Origin: Paenisporosarcina sp050269735
Lineage (GTDB): Bacteria; Bacillota; Bacilli; Bacillales_A; Planococcaceae
Assembly (NCBI RefSeq): GCF_050269735.1
Contig: NZ_JBNNIX010000001.1
Coordinates: 1,485,278-1,549,277, forward strand
Direction: 5' to 3'
DNA length: 64,000 bases
Part shown: positions 25,511 to 34,858 of the stretch, one piece after another
How the letters are laid out: each line of letters opens with the position of its first letter
Position numbering within the stretch: position 1 is the first letter of the stretch
Notes under the pieces: generated by a model
The model's input: only the letters and a program-made list of their open reading frames with translations
Databases searched by the model: none
What the model was told of the DNA's origin: nothing
Position numbers and translations under genes: made by a program

Positions 25511-26185
25511 ATGAAAAACAATATTCAAATTGCAATTGATGGACCAGCAGCTGCTGGAAAAAGTACAATTGCAAAACTGGCAGCAGAAGAACTTGGATAT
25601 ACATACATCGATACAGGAGCTATGTATCGTGCTATTACGTATAAAGCAATTGAACGTGACATAGATTTAGAAAATGAAGAAGCTTTAACATTATTGCTTC
25701 TTGAAACAAAAATTGATTTAAAGCCTTCTGTTGATGGACAACTCGTCTTTCTTGATGGCGAAGATGTTTCAGATGCAATTCGATCAAATATGGTGACATC
25801 CTCTGTTTCTGCTGTTGCAACACATGCAACTTTACGAGAAGAAATGGTTAAACGTCAGCTTAAAATGGCTGAAAGTGGGGGTGTCGTGATGGATGGACGC
25901 GACATTGGGACTCATGTGCTGGTTGATGCGGAATTGAAAATCTTCATGTCTGCATCAGTCGATGAACGTGCAAAACGACGACAGTTGGATAATGAACGTC
26001 GGGGCATAGAATCATATGTAGATCAATTGAAAAAAGAAATTGCAGAACGCGATAAAATGGATAGTGAAAGACAAGCGTCCCCACTTGTCCAGGCGAAAGA
26101 TGCCATTTATTTGGACACAACTGAACTTTCAATCAAGGAAGCGGCTCAACATATCATTCAGATGGCGAAAGAGAGGATGAGCTAA
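25511..26185 (+). CDS. cmk: Cytidylate kinase
   Basis: A 224-residue nucleoside monophosphate kinase with P-loop GPAAAGKST (11-19), the DTGAMYRAIT block that binds CMP, and DGRDIGTHVLVDAELKIF. It phosphorylates CMP and dCMP to the diphosphates. ATG 25511 is chosen with AGGAG 9 bases upstream. An extended -10 (TGG-TACAAT, 25473-25481) precedes the gene. The stop is followed without a gap by plsC, so they form one unit. Confidence 0.94.
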   Translation: MKNNIQIAIDGPAAAGKSTIAKLAAEELGYTYIDTGAMYRAITYKAIERDIDLENEEALTLLLLETKIDLKPSVDGQLVFLDGEDVSDAIRSNMVTSSVSAVATHATLREEMVKRQLKMAESGGVVMDGRDIGTHVLVDAELKIFMSASVDERAKRRQLDNERRGIESYVDQLKKEIAERDKMDSERQASPLVQAKDAIYLDTTELSIKEAAQHIIQMAKERMS

Positions 26186-26770
26186 ATGAACTTATATCAA
26201 TTTGCAAAGTCACTTGTGTGGACTGCTTTAAATCCAGTTTATCGTTTTGATATAAAGGGTTTGGAACATTTCCCAAAAACAGGCGGGATTCTTATATGTG
26301 CGAATCATATTGATGCTCTAGATCCTCCAGTTGTGGGTATTACTGCTCCTCGACCAGTACATTTCATGGCGAAGGAAGAGTTGTTTAATGCGCCAGTTCT
26401 AAAACCATTGTTGCCTAAATTGAACGCTTTTCCCGTTAAAAGAGGGTTAAGTGATCGTGAGGCTCTAAGACGGGCATTAGCCATTTTAAAAGGTGGCGAT
26501 GTGATGGGCATTTTCCCTGAAGGTACCAGAAGTAAGAATGGTGAGCTCGGGAAAGGCTTTTCTGGAGCAGGTTTTTTTGCTTTAAAAGGCGATGCGGATG
26601 TAGTTCCTTGTGCCATTGTAGGTCCTTACAAGCTATTTAAACGGGTGAAAGTCGTTTATGGAGAACCGATTATCATGCAACCTTACCGTGAGCGGAAAGC
26701 ATCTGCAGATGAAGTTACAACTGTTATCATGGAACGCATTCAACAGTTGCTAAATGAAAATAAAGCGTAA
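26186..26770 (+). CDS. plsC: 1-acyl-sn-glycerol-3-phosphate acyltransferase
   Basis: A 194-residue PlsC-family enzyme with the catalytic NHIDALD (H-x4-D) motif near residue 37 and the substrate-binding FPEGTRSKNG near residue 111. It acylates lysophosphatidic acid to phosphatidic acid at the membrane. It starts directly after the cmk stop and uses a GAGAGGATGAG site within cmk. As I remember B. subtilis, no plsC lies between cmk and ypfD, so the placement is lineage-specific. Confidence 0.9.
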   Translation: MNLYQFAKSLVWTALNPVYRFDIKGLEHFPKTGGILICANHIDALDPPVVGITAPRPVHFMAKEELFNAPVLKPLLPKLNAFPVKRGLSDREALRRALAILKGGDVMGIFPEGTRSKNGELGKGFSGAGFFALKGDADVVPCAIVGPYKLFKRVKVVYGEPIIMQPYRERKASADEVTTVIMERIQQLLNENKA

Positions 26771-26866
26771 TATTTGTAATTTTTGTTAAGAAAAAGTGCA
26801 AATTTTTGTTTTTATTAAAGAATTCGCATAAAATAAAGATTGGAACGTTGTGAAGGAGGATGCTAT

Positions 26867-28006
26867 ATGTCTGAGGAAATGAACTTGCAGGAAAACCAGG
26901 ATTTCCGTGAAGGAAGTTTTGTAAAAGGTACGGTTGCCCAAGTTGAAGAAAAGGCAGTAACTGTCACAATTGAGGGTGCACCGTTTGATGGAATTATCCC
27001 GATTAGTGAACTGTCAAGCTTGCACATTGAAAAAGCTTCTGACGTCGTTTCAATCGGAGATGAATTGCAACTAGTTATTACAAAAGTAGAAGATGATAAT
27101 TTTGTGTTATCAAAACGTAAAGTTGATGCTGCTGAAGCTTGGGATTCTTTGGAACAAAAGTTTCTAAGCGGTGAAATTATCGAAGCAGAAGTAAAAGATG
27201 TGGTTAAAGGTGGACTGGTTGTCGATCTTGGATTACGCGGATTCGTTCCTGCTTCACTTGTCGAAGATCATTTTGTTGAATCGTTTGACGATTACAAAGG
27301 CAAAGTGCTGACATTCAAGATTGTTGAAATGGAAAAAGAAAAAAACCGTTTAATATTATCCCATCGTGCAGTGGTGGAAGAACAAAAACAATCGAATAAA
27401 AAAGACGTACTTGACCATATTCATCCAGGTGATGAGCTAACTGGTACTGTTCAACGTATTGCTGCTTTTGGAGCATTTGTTGACCTAGGCGGAGTCGATG
27501 GACTTGTGCATATCTCACAATTATCCCACGAACACGTAGAGCAAGTTTCAGATGTTATTCAAGAGGGTCAGGAAGTAAAAGTGAAAGTGCTTTCTGTTGA
27601 CCGTGATAGCGAACGAATTTCCTTGTCAATTAAAGATACTCTTCCTGGACCATGGGAAGGAATTGAAGATAAAGCGCCAAGAGGCTCTGTTCATACGGGA
27701 ACTGTTAAACGTCTCGTCTCTTATGGTGCTTTTGTAGAAGTGTTCCAAGGAATTGAAGGTTTGGTTCATATTTCGCAAATTTCACATTCCCATATTGCCA
27801 CTCCACACGAAGTGTTAAAAGAGGGACAAGAAGTACAAGTAAAAGTTTTGGACGTTAACAAACAAGACAAACGATTGTCACTAAGCATCAAAGATTTGGT
27901 GGAGAAGGAAGATGGCTATTCAGGTACTGACTATGAAATGCCTGAAGAAGCAAAAGGCTTCTCTATTAGTGACGTAATTGGTGATAAATTAAAAAACTTT
28001 AAATAA
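26867..28006 (+). CDS. ypfD: S1 RNA-binding domain protein (YpfD, RpsA-like)
   Basis: A 379-residue protein with four S1 domains (about 14-82, 98-165, 186-255, 273-342), the last two beginning GDELTGTVQRIAAFGAFVDL and GSVHTGTVKRLVSYGAFVEV. Gram-negative RpsA has six; the four-domain form is usual in Bacilli, where it is not an essential ribosomal protein. It likely binds RNA in translation or mRNA turnover. AAGGAGGATG lies before the ATG at 26867. Confidence 0.9.
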   Translation: MSEEMNLQENQDFREGSFVKGTVAQVEEKAVTVTIEGAPFDGIIPISELSSLHIEKASDVVSIGDELQLVITKVEDDNFVLSKRKVDAAEAWDSLEQKFLSGEIIEAEVKDVVKGGLVVDLGLRGFVPASLVEDHFVESFDDYKGKVLTFKIVEMEKEKNRLILSHRAVVEEQKQSNKKDVLDHIHPGDELTGTVQRIAAFGAFVDLGGVDGLVHISQLSHEHVEQVSDVIQEGQEVKVKVLSVDRDSERISLSIKDTLPGPWEGIEDKAPRGSVHTGTVKRLVSYGAFVEVFQGIEGLVHISQISHSHIATPHEVLKEGQEVQVKVLDVNKQDKRLSLSIKDLVEKEDGYSGTDYEMPEEAKGFSISDVIGDKLKNFK

Positions 28007-28018
28007 CGGAGTATTCTT

Positions 28019-29071
28019 ATGACTAGAGCCGAACGAAAATTGGACCATATAAAACATGCCTTGTCTACTGGACAATCAAGACAGACATGGTTAGACGATA
28101 TTCGTTTTGTTCATCAAGCGCTTCCCGATAGCAATTGGGAAAGCGTGTCATTGCAGACTCATTTAGGCGAACTCGTATTTGGTTCGCCTTTTTTCATTAA
28201 TGCAATGACCGGTGGTGGAGGAGCTAAGACGACAGAACTTAACAGCCAACTAGCCCGTATTTCCCGAGAAATGGATATTCCTATGGCTGTAGGGTCTCAA
28301 ATGGCTGCGCTAAAAAATCCTGAAGAAATCGCTACGTATTCGACCGTAAGGAAAGAGAATCCGAACGGTGTTATATTTGCGAACTTAGGTAGTGAAGCCA
28401 CTGTCGATCAAGCGAAACGAGCAGTAGATATGCTTGAAGCAAATGCCATTCAAATTCATTTGAATGTCATCCAGGAATTAACGATGCCTGAAGGGGATCG
28501 AGAGTTTTCAGGAGCATTATCCAGAATTGAAACAATTGTAAATGAATTGAACGTCCCAGTAATCGTAAAAGAAACTGGTTTTGGTATATCAAGGGAAACT
28601 GCCATTAAACTCGAGGGAATTAATGTAGCAGCAATTGATATTGGTGGATTCGGAGGAACGAACTTTGCGGCAATTGAAAATGAGCGTCGGCAAAGGAAAT
28701 TATCCTATTTCAACGATTGGGGCATTCCCACAGCAGCTGCGTTAATTGAAACTACTTCAGTAATGTCCACGACACCAGTCATCGCTTCAGGTGGTATACA
28801 ACATGCACTGGACGTTGTGAAGTGCTTGGCGCTTGGCGCTTCTGCAGTCGGCCTTGCCGGAGTGTTATTAAAGAAGCTGGTAGAAGATGGTGAAGAAGCG
28901 ACAATTCAAGAAATCATGCAGATAAATGAAGATTTAATGATGTTAATGGTATCTCTAGGAGCCAACTCTATTCAGGAATTACAACGCTCTCCATTGATTA
29001 TTTCAGGTGAGTTATTTCATTATCTGACGCTTCGAGGCATCGATCTGCATACATATGCCAACCGCAATTAA
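28019..29071 (+). CDS. fni: Isopentenyl-diphosphate isomerase, type 2
   Basis: A 350-residue FMN/NADPH-dependent isomerase with INAMTGGGGAKT, IQIHLNVIQE, DIGGFGGTNFAAIE and ASGGIQHALDVVKCLALGA segments typical of Fni. It interconverts isopentenyl and dimethylallyl diphosphate, the precursors used by the heptaprenyl synthase HepST encoded at 36-38.6 kb. It follows ypfD by 12 bases and is closed by a strong terminator. Confidence 0.93.
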   Translation: MTRAERKLDHIKHALSTGQSRQTWLDDIRFVHQALPDSNWESVSLQTHLGELVFGSPFFINAMTGGGGAKTTELNSQLARISREMDIPMAVGSQMAALKNPEEIATYSTVRKENPNGVIFANLGSEATVDQAKRAVDMLEANAIQIHLNVIQELTMPEGDREFSGALSRIETIVNELNVPVIVKETGFGISRETAIKLEGINVAAIDIGGFGGTNFAAIENERRQRKLSYFNDWGIPTAAALIETTSVMSTTPVIASGGIQHALDVVKCLALGASAVGLAGVLLKKLVEDGEEATIQEIMQINEDLMMLMVSLGANSIQELQRSPLIISGELFHYLTLRGIDLHTYANRN

Positions 29072-29072
29072 T

Positions 29073-29118
29073 AAAAGAGATACAGACATTCATAAATGTC
29101 TGTATCTCTTTTATTTTG
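29073..29118 (+). terminator. Strong terminator after fni
   Basis: A perfect 18-bp stem (29073-29090 with 29095-29112), loop CATA, followed by TATTTTG. A-rich on the other side. Confidence 0.9.
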
Positions 29119-29284
29119 TTAAAGATATATAATGCGGCTTTCATATAGAGAGTTCCGTAGGAGAATTGTTGGAAATTGTTCGTATATAAGTAATAGAAAA
29201 ACAGGAGCTTTCACCATGGGGGTGCAAGCTTGGTGCTTCTAATGTATAATACTTTAGAGAAGAAGTTGGAAGGATGAATAATAT

Positions 29285-30595
29285 ATGTCTAAACCGGTAG
29301 TAGCTATCGTAGGCCGGCCGAATGTCGGAAAATCCACAATCTTTAACAGGATTGTAGGAGAACGTATATCAATCGTAGAGGATATCCCAGGAATCACACG
29401 CGATCGTTTATACAGCTCGGCAGATTGGCTGACTCATGAATTTAATATAATCGATACAGGCGGTATCGAAATTGGGGACGAGCCATTTTTGGAACAGATC
29501 CGTCAGCAAGCAGAAATCGCGATCCAGGAAGCAGATGTCATCATCTTCCTTACGAATGGTCGTGAGGGTGTTACTGCTGCTGATGAACAAGTGGCGAAAA
29601 TTTTGTATAAAACAAAAAAACCAGTCGTGCTGGCAATCAATAAAATAGATAATCCAGACATGCGTTCAATGATTTATGATTTCTATTCACTTGGATTCGG
29701 TGAACCATTCCCAATCTCGGGTTCTCATGGACTTGGATTAGGGGATCTGCTCGATGAAGTGGCAAAAAACTTCCCTGAACTGGATGAAGAAGAATATCCA
29801 GAGAATGTCATTAAATTCTCACTTATCGGTCGTCCGAATGTAGGAAAGTCCTCTTTGGTGAACAGCTTCCTTGGGGATGAACGAGTAATCGTAAGTGAAA
29901 TTGCGGGTACTACACGTGACGCAATCGATACTCAATATGAATATGATGACCAGCCATATGTCATCATCGATACAGCTGGTATGCGTAAAAAAGGGAAAGT
30001 TTACGAAACGACTGAGAAATACAGTGTGCTTCGTGCTCTTCGTGCAATTGAACGTTCCGACGTTGTTTTAGTTGTATTAAACGCAGAAGAAGGTATCCAG
30101 GAACAAGATAAAAAAATTGCCGGCTATGCACACGAAGCGGGTAAAGCAGTTATTATCGTCGTAAATAAATGGGATGCTGTTGAAAAAGATGAGAAAACGA
30201 TGAACAAAACAACAAAAATGATTCGTGAACATTTCTTATTCCTCGATTATGCACCAATCATTTTCGTATCCGCAAAAACTAATCAGCGTGTTCATTCAAT
30301 TTTACCAATTATCAACCGTGTTAGTGAAAACCATGCGATGCGTGTTACTTCTAGTGTCTTGAACGAAGTAATTGAGGATTCTGTTGCACGTAATCCTGCA
30401 CCGACAGACAAAGGCCGTCGTCTGCGTATTTATTACGCTACACAAGTTGCGATCAAGCCACCGACATTTGTCGTGTTTGTTAACGAACCAGAAATCATGC
30501 ATTTCTCATATGAACGATTCCTTGAAAATCGAATCCGTGAATCTTTCGATTTTGAAGGGACACCAATTCGCCTTATTACACGCGCTAGAACGTAA
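29285..30595 (+). CDS. der: Ribosome biogenesis GTPase Der (EngA)
   Basis: A 436-residue protein with two tandem GTPase domains, P-loops GRPNVGKST (10-18) and GRPNVGKSS (182-190), each with DTxG (DTGG, DTAG) and NKxD (NKID, NKWD) motifs, and a C-terminal KH-like domain. Der acts in 50S subunit assembly. It is monocistronic or cotranscribed with gpsA, 26 bases downstream. GGAAGGATG upstream of ATG 29285. Confidence 0.96.
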   Translation: MSKPVVAIVGRPNVGKSTIFNRIVGERISIVEDIPGITRDRLYSSADWLTHEFNIIDTGGIEIGDEPFLEQIRQQAEIAIQEADVIIFLTNGREGVTAADEQVAKILYKTKKPVVLAINKIDNPDMRSMIYDFYSLGFGEPFPISGSHGLGLGDLLDEVAKNFPELDEEEYPENVIKFSLIGRPNVGKSSLVNSFLGDERVIVSEIAGTTRDAIDTQYEYDDQPYVIIDTAGMRKKGKVYETTEKYSVLRALRAIERSDVVLVVLNAEEGIQEQDKKIAGYAHEAGKAVIIVVNKWDAVEKDEKTMNKTTKMIREHFLFLDYAPIIFVSAKTNQRVHSILPIINRVSENHAMRVTSSVLNEVIEDSVARNPAPTDKGRRLRIYYATQVAIKPPTFVVFVNEPEIMHFSYERFLENRIRESFDFEGTPIRLITRART

Positions 30596-30621
30596 TTTGT
30601 TTCAGTAGGAGAGTTGCTAAC

Positions 30622-31644
30622 ATGGAAAAAGTAGTCGTTTTAGGTGCCGGAAGCTGGGGGACAGCGTTAAGTATTGTTCTTGCAGAAAACGGTCATGATT
30701 GTTTGCTTTGGTCGCATCGCGAAGACCAGGCGAATGAAATTAATGAGCAACATTCAAATGAAAAGTATCTTCCAGGTACCGTCTTACCAAAATCATTAAA
30801 AGCTACTTCATCCTTACAGGAAGCGGCCATTCACGGAAAAATAGTGGTCATGGCTGTTCCTACAAAAGGAATTCGCGAAGTATGTAGCAATATAAAAGAG
30901 TGGATTCAAGAACCCATTCTTTTTGTGCATGTATCGAAGGGTATCGAGCCAGATTCTTTAAAACGTATTTCTGAAGTTATGCGTGAAGAATTACCAGCTC
31001 ACTTGATTGAAGAAATTGTGGTTTTATCTGGACCGAGTCATGCAGAAGAGGTTGTTTTGAAGCACCCGACTACAGTGACTGCGGCATGTGAAAATATTTT
31101 CTATGCTGAAAAGGTCCAAGATTTATTTATGCATGGATACTTTCGTGTATATACCAATTCCGATGTCGTTGGAGTGGAAATGGGCGGTGCATTGAAAAAT
31201 ATTATTGCACTCGCAGCAGGGATCACAGATGGCCTAGGATACGGTGACAATGCAAAGGCTGCGCTAATTACGCGAGGGCTTGCCGAAATAGCTCGTCTAG
31301 GAACCAAGATGGGTGCCAATCCTTTAACCTTCTCAGGCTTGACTGGGATTGGGGACTTGATTGTAACCTGTACAAGCGTCCATTCCCGAAATTGGAGAGC
31401 GGGGAGCATGTTAGGCAAAGGGATGAAACTGAATGAAGTATTGGATCAGATGGGGATGGTTGTTGAAGGTGTGCGCACCACGAAAGCAGCCTACCAACTG
31501 TCTCAATTACATGAAGTACCCATGCCGATTACTAGTGCCCTTTATGCCGTTTTATTTGAACATGTGGATCCAAAATCAGCTGTAGATCAGTTGATGGACC
31601 GTGTGAAAAAACATGAAATGGAAGATTTGTTTGAATATCTATAA
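30622..31644 (+). CDS. gpsA: NAD(P)-dependent glycerol-3-phosphate dehydrogenase
   Basis: A 340-residue enzyme with an N-terminal dinucleotide motif GAGSWGTALS (8-17), GPSHAEEV, and catalytic Lys in GGALKNIIALAAGI. It reduces dihydroxyacetone phosphate to sn-glycerol 3-phosphate, the phospholipid backbone, complementing plsC upstream. AGTAGGAGAG precedes the ATG. Confidence 0.95.
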   Translation: MEKVVVLGAGSWGTALSIVLAENGHDCLLWSHREDQANEINEQHSNEKYLPGTVLPKSLKATSSLQEAAIHGKIVVMAVPTKGIREVCSNIKEWIQEPILFVHVSKGIEPDSLKRISEVMREELPAHLIEEIVVLSGPSHAEEVVLKHPTTVTAACENIFYAEKVQDLFMHGYFRVYTNSDVVGVEMGGALKNIIALAAGITDGLGYGDNAKAALITRGLAEIARLGTKMGANPLTFSGLTGIGDLIVTCTSVHSRNWRAGSMLGKGMKLNEVLDQMGMVVEGVRTTKAAYQLSQLHEVPMPITSALYAVLFEHVDPKSAVDQLMDRVKKHEMEDLFEYL

Positions 31645-31656
31645 ATCGTCACAAAG

Positions 31657-31689
31657 CAAGGGGTAGCTTGTCTGTACCTCTTGTTTTTT
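31657..31689 (+). terminator. Terminator after gpsA
   Basis: CAAGGGGTA (31657-31665) pairs with TACCTCTTG (31675-31683), then TTTTTT. Confidence 0.8.
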
Positions 31690-31735
31690 CATGTTATACT
31701 TATTTGTTGAGAGACAGTGAAGGGTGGTTGAGTTT

Positions 31736-31936
31736 ATGTCATCACTAGACAAAATGTGGGTTTCATTTGCTTCGATGGGCTTTATGATGCTTTCTATGGG
31801 ATTGATTTATTTCAGTCGACACAAAATCAATAATCGCGTAATTAAATTTGTACTTGCTCTTGTTGCATATGTACTTTTAATTATTGGATTCTTATGCATG
31901 ATCTATATTGTATTTAGCGGTCCAACAGGGGGGTAA
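31736..31936 (+). CDS. yphE: DUF2768 small membrane protein (YphE-like)
   Basis: A 66-residue protein with two transmembrane segments (about 8-27 and 38-60) separated by a short basic loop RHKINNR. Its length, topology and position between gpsA and yphF match YphE/DUF2768, of unknown function; in B. subtilis the neighbourhood is sporulation-related. ATG 31736 is preferred over GTG 31724 for spacing to AGGGTGG. Confidence 0.78.
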   Translation: MSSLDKMWVSFASMGFMMLSMGLIYFSRHKINNRVIKFVLALVAYVLLIIGFLCMIYIVFSGPTGG

Positions 31937-31939
31937 GAT

Positions 31940-32650
31940 ATGAAGAAAATATCTCTTTTAAGTTTATTCATGTTCACTGTACTTCTGTTATCTGGATGCA
32001 TGTATCCCGAATCAGAACGCGTAGAGAATCAAAGACCGAATGAAGAACAATTGGCATCGGTACAGGCTGCTGTAGAGCAATTTCAAGAAGCAACAGGTGG
32101 ATTATTACCAATCAAGACAAGGGATCAAGATGTCGATCAATATATTAAATATCCGATTGATTTCAAGAAAATTGTTCCTGCTTATTTAAGTGAACTTCCG
32201 TCAAATGCATTTGAAAACGGTGGTTTATTTCAATATGTAATTATGGATGCAGAAGATAATCCTACCGTCAAATTGGTAGACTTGCGTGCTGCTGAAAAAA
32301 TCAGAGAATTGAACATTAAACTTGGTGTGAATGGCTATGGGCCAATTGCAGAACAAATCTCAGAAAATGTTTATAAATTGGATTATAAAATCATGGGATA
32401 CGAGGATGAACAAACCGTGCCAAGTCCATATTCCAACGTAAATCTTCCTTTAATTGCAACAGGTGATGGGTCCATTTATATCGATTACTCAATAGAATTG
32501 AACCGTATACTTCAGGAAGATAAACCGGAAGTGAAACCTGGAGAAGATATACGTTATCTTTTGGAAGATAAATTCCCTGTAGTACCAGCTTATTCATTAC
32601 CGTATACTGTAAATGAAAACAACGAACCCGAATTTTTAATAAAGAAATAA
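31940..32650 (+). CDS. yphF: YphF-like lipoprotein
   Basis: A 236-residue lipoprotein: signal peptide with lipobox LLSGC, predicted lipidation at Cys20, then a hydrophilic extracellular domain without a recognised fold. It lies between yphE and spoIVA as YphF does in B. subtilis. No function is known to me. It starts 3 bases after yphE with GGGGGGTAAG upstream, so the two are cotranscribed. Confidence 0.82.
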   Translation: MKKISLLSLFMFTVLLLSGCMYPESERVENQRPNEEQLASVQAAVEQFQEATGGLLPIKTRDQDVDQYIKYPIDFKKIVPAYLSELPSNAFENGGLFQYVIMDAEDNPTVKLVDLRAAEKIRELNIKLGVNGYGPIAEQISENVYKLDYKIMGYEDEQTVPSPYSNVNLPLIATGDGSIYIDYSIELNRILQEDKPEVKPGEDIRYLLEDKFPVVPAYSLPYTVNENNEPEFLIKK

Positions 32651-32654
32651 AGAC

Positions 32655-32689
32655 AAACGTTTCGTGCATATGCATGAAACGTTTTTTTT
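32655..32689 (+). terminator. Terminator after yphF
   Basis: AAACGTTTCGTGCA and TGCATGAAACGTTT form a stem with one mismatch around a central TA, followed by T8. Confidence 0.85.
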
Positions 32690-32692
32690 GTG

Positions 32693-32700
32693 CATACGAT
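32693..32700 (+). promoter_or_regulatory. Possible sigma-E -10 element of spoIVA
   Basis: CATACGAT matches the sigma-E -10 consensus CATACAAT at 7 of 8 bases and lies 28 bases before the spoIVA start. spoIVA is sigma-E dependent in B. subtilis. The -35 region, inside the preceding terminator, is a poor match, so this is tentative. Confidence 0.4.
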
Positions 32701-32727
32701 AAAGTGCGTAGGAAAGGGGGCAACGAT

Positions 32728-34206
32728 ATGGCTGAAGAGCTTTATCAACAAATAGCCGAACGGACAAATGGAGATGTATACATTGGTGTTGTTGGACCGG
32801 TACGAGTTGGAAAATCAACTTTTGTAAAAAGGGTAATGGAAAGTTTAGTAATTCCGAATATGACGGATGAAGTGGACCGACTCCGCGCCCAAGATGAACT
32901 ACCTCAAAGCTCTCCTGGTGCAGTAATTATGACAGCTGAACCGAAATTTGTGCCAGCTCATGGTACTAGCATTCAAGTGGGTGACGACGCATTCCGATTC
33001 CATATTCGCCTGGCGGATTGTGTAGGATATATTATTGAGGGTGCAAAAGGCCATGAAGATGAGAACGGTCCTAAGTACGTTCACACTCCTTGGCATCACG
33101 AACCAATCCCGTTCCAAGAAGCAGCAAGAATTGGTACGGATAAAGTAATCCGCGACCATTCTACAATCGGGATTGTAATGACGACAGACGGTTCGGTAAA
33201 TGATATTCCGAGAACAGCTGTCGAAGGTGTGGAAGAAGAGATAATCGGGCAGTTAAAAGAAATTGGAAAGCCATTTGTGGTAGTACTGAATACTCGATTC
33301 CCGGCCCATGATCAAACACTTGCATTACGTCAGGAATTATGTGACAAGTACAACGTGCCTGTCATTGCGACTGCTGTAGATCAAATGACTGTTCATGAAA
33401 TCCAGTTTGTTTTGAAAGAAGCGCTTTACGAATTCCCGGTTACTACATTTGAACTATTGAAACCGGAATGGATGGATGTATTAGAGAATGATCATCCATT
33501 AAAAGAATCGATTCAGAATTCATTGGATTCTTGGTCACAACAAGTAGCTAAAATCCGTGATGTAAAAGATTTGGCTACATTTTTAGCTGAGGAACCATAT
33601 GTTGCAAATGCTGAAGTCATTGAAGTGAATGCAGGTAAAGGAAAAGCATCCATTCAAATTGATTTGACAGATGATGCGTTCCAATCAGTCTATCAGGATT
33701 TTTTGGAAGAGCCGATCGTCACGAAAAAAGACTGGCTTTTATATGTTAAAGAAGCATCTTATGCAAAAAAATCATATTTAAGATTCCATGAAGCCATTGA
33801 AATGGCAAAAGAAAGTGGTTATGGTGTCACTTTACCGACTGTGGAAGATTTCACGCCTTCAGCTCCTGAGTTAATTAAAGAAAATAATTTCTTTGGTGTT
33901 CGTATGAAAGCCAAAGCACCTTCACTTCACATTATTCGTGTAGATATGGACGCCGAATTCTCACCGTTGATTGGCTCTGAATTCCATAGCCAACAGCTAC
34001 TGAAAGATTTAAAAGAAGCGTATCTTCACAACCGTGAAGCCTTATGGCAAACGTCTTTATTTGGTACCCCGCTACATGAAATGCTCAAGGAAAGTATGAA
34101 GTTCAAAACAGAAGCTGTTCCGACCCATGCGAAGAGACGTATGCGTGAAACGATTGAACGAATGGTTAATGAAGGCGATCGTGGAATGGTCACATTTATA
34201 TTATAA
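32728..34206 (+). CDS. spoIVA: Stage IV sporulation protein A (coat morphogenetic ATPase)
   Basis: The 492-residue protein has the same length as B. subtilis SpoIVA. It starts MAEELYQQIAERTNGDVYIG and has a Walker A P-loop GPVRVGKST (23-31) in its N-terminal GTPase-like ATPase domain, a middle domain and a C-terminal region that anchors to SpoVM. It polymerises on the forespore membrane as the base of the spore coat. ATG 32728 with AAAGGGGGC upstream is chosen over the in-frame ATG at 32674. Its presence is strong evidence for endospore formation. Confidence 0.95.
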   Translation: MAEELYQQIAERTNGDVYIGVVGPVRVGKSTFVKRVMESLVIPNMTDEVDRLRAQDELPQSSPGAVIMTAEPKFVPAHGTSIQVGDDAFRFHIRLADCVGYIIEGAKGHEDENGPKYVHTPWHHEPIPFQEAARIGTDKVIRDHSTIGIVMTTDGSVNDIPRTAVEGVEEEIIGQLKEIGKPFVVVLNTRFPAHDQTLALRQELCDKYNVPVIATAVDQMTVHEIQFVLKEALYEFPVTTFELLKPEWMDVLENDHPLKESIQNSLDSWSQQVAKIRDVKDLATFLAEEPYVANAEVIEVNAGKGKASIQIDLTDDAFQSVYQDFLEEPIVTKKDWLLYVKEASYAKKSYLRFHEAIEMAKESGYGVTLPTVEDFTPSAPELIKENNFFGVRMKAKAPSLHIIRVDMDAEFSPLIGSEFHSQQLLKDLKEAYLHNREALWQTSLFGTPLHEMLKESMKFKTEAVPTHAKRRMRETIERMVNEGDRGMVTFIL

Positions 34207-34210
34207 AACT

Positions 34211-34258
34211 GAACGGGATCTCGCATTTAACTATGCGAAAAGTCCCGTTCTTTTTTTT
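34211..34258 (+). terminator. Terminator after spoIVA
   Basis: Outer stem GAACGGGA / TCCCGTTC and inner stem TCGCAT / ATGCGA, then a T8 run. Confidence 0.9.
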
Positions 34259-34380
34259 GTTGGGGGTTTTTCTGCATGAAGTTGGAAATTGTGGTGGAAA
34301 TATTGTTGCGTAGGCTTTTTGGTTATGATACTCTTTTTACATGATTGAGATTCCATCCCCTTTGAGAGGAGGTGAATGGT

Positions 34381-34653
34381 GTGAATAAAACAGAACTAGT
34401 GAACTCTGTAGCTGAAGCTGCAGATCTTTCGAAAAAAGATGCTTCTAAAGCAGTTGATGCGTTATTTGATACAATTCAAGATGCTCTTGCAAAGGGTGAA
34501 AAAATCCAGCTAATTGGTTTCGGTAACTTTGAGGTTCGTGAACGTGCTGCTCGTAAGGGTCGCAACCCACAAACAGGTAAAGAAATCGAAATTGCTGCAA
34601 GCAAAGTACCTGCTTTCAAACCAGGTAAAGCGCTTAAGGACGCGGTAAAATAA
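34381..34653 (+). CDS. hup: HU family DNA-binding protein
   Basis: A 90-residue HU monomer (MNKTELVNSVAEAADLSKKDASKAVDALF, seen in parts) with the DNA-binding arm RKGRNPQTGKEIEI and the PAFKPGKAL C-terminus. It is the major nucleoid protein, B. subtilis Hbs. GTG at 34381 gives the canonical start, with AGAGGAGGTG 6 bases upstream; the upstream in-frame GTG lies within that ribosome site. The sequence from 34260 to 34370 holds its promoter region. Confidence 0.95.
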   Translation: MNKTELVNSVAEAADLSKKDASKAVDALFDTIQDALAKGEKIQLIGFGNFEVRERAARKGRNPQTGKEIEIAASKVPAFKPGKALKDAVK

Positions 34654-34672
34654 TACCCGTCTGAATGTACAT

Positions 34673-34715
34673 AAAGAACGGCTTTTGTGAATTCTCACAG
34701 AAGTCGTTCTTTTTT
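34673..34715 (+). terminator. Terminator after hup
   Basis: An 18-bp stem with two G-U pairs (34673-34690 and 34695-34712), loop ATTC, T6 tail. Confidence 0.9.
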
Positions 34716-34823
34716 GTTCTCAACATTTGTCGTCGAACAATAATCAAACCGTGTAAAAATCCACAAGTCGATTCCGGCATTCTATTCACTTTTTAAAAAA
34801 CGATATAGACGAACGAAGCGTTT

Positions 34824-34852
34824 TTGCGTAACATTTGATGGTGTGCTACGAT
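34824..34852 (+). promoter_or_regulatory. SigA-type promoter with extended -10, start of a long leader before folE
   Basis: TTGCGT (34824-34829), 17 bases, TACGAT (34847-34852) preceded by TG-C. The predicted transcript start is near 34859, about 270 bases before folE. Confidence 0.6.
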
Positions 34853-34858
34853 TCAGTA

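Noticed and set aside
32674..32727. Upstream in-frame start extending spoIVA by 18 residues
   Set aside because: It begins inside the preceding terminator; the start at 32728 has a strong ribosome site and gives the family length of 492.
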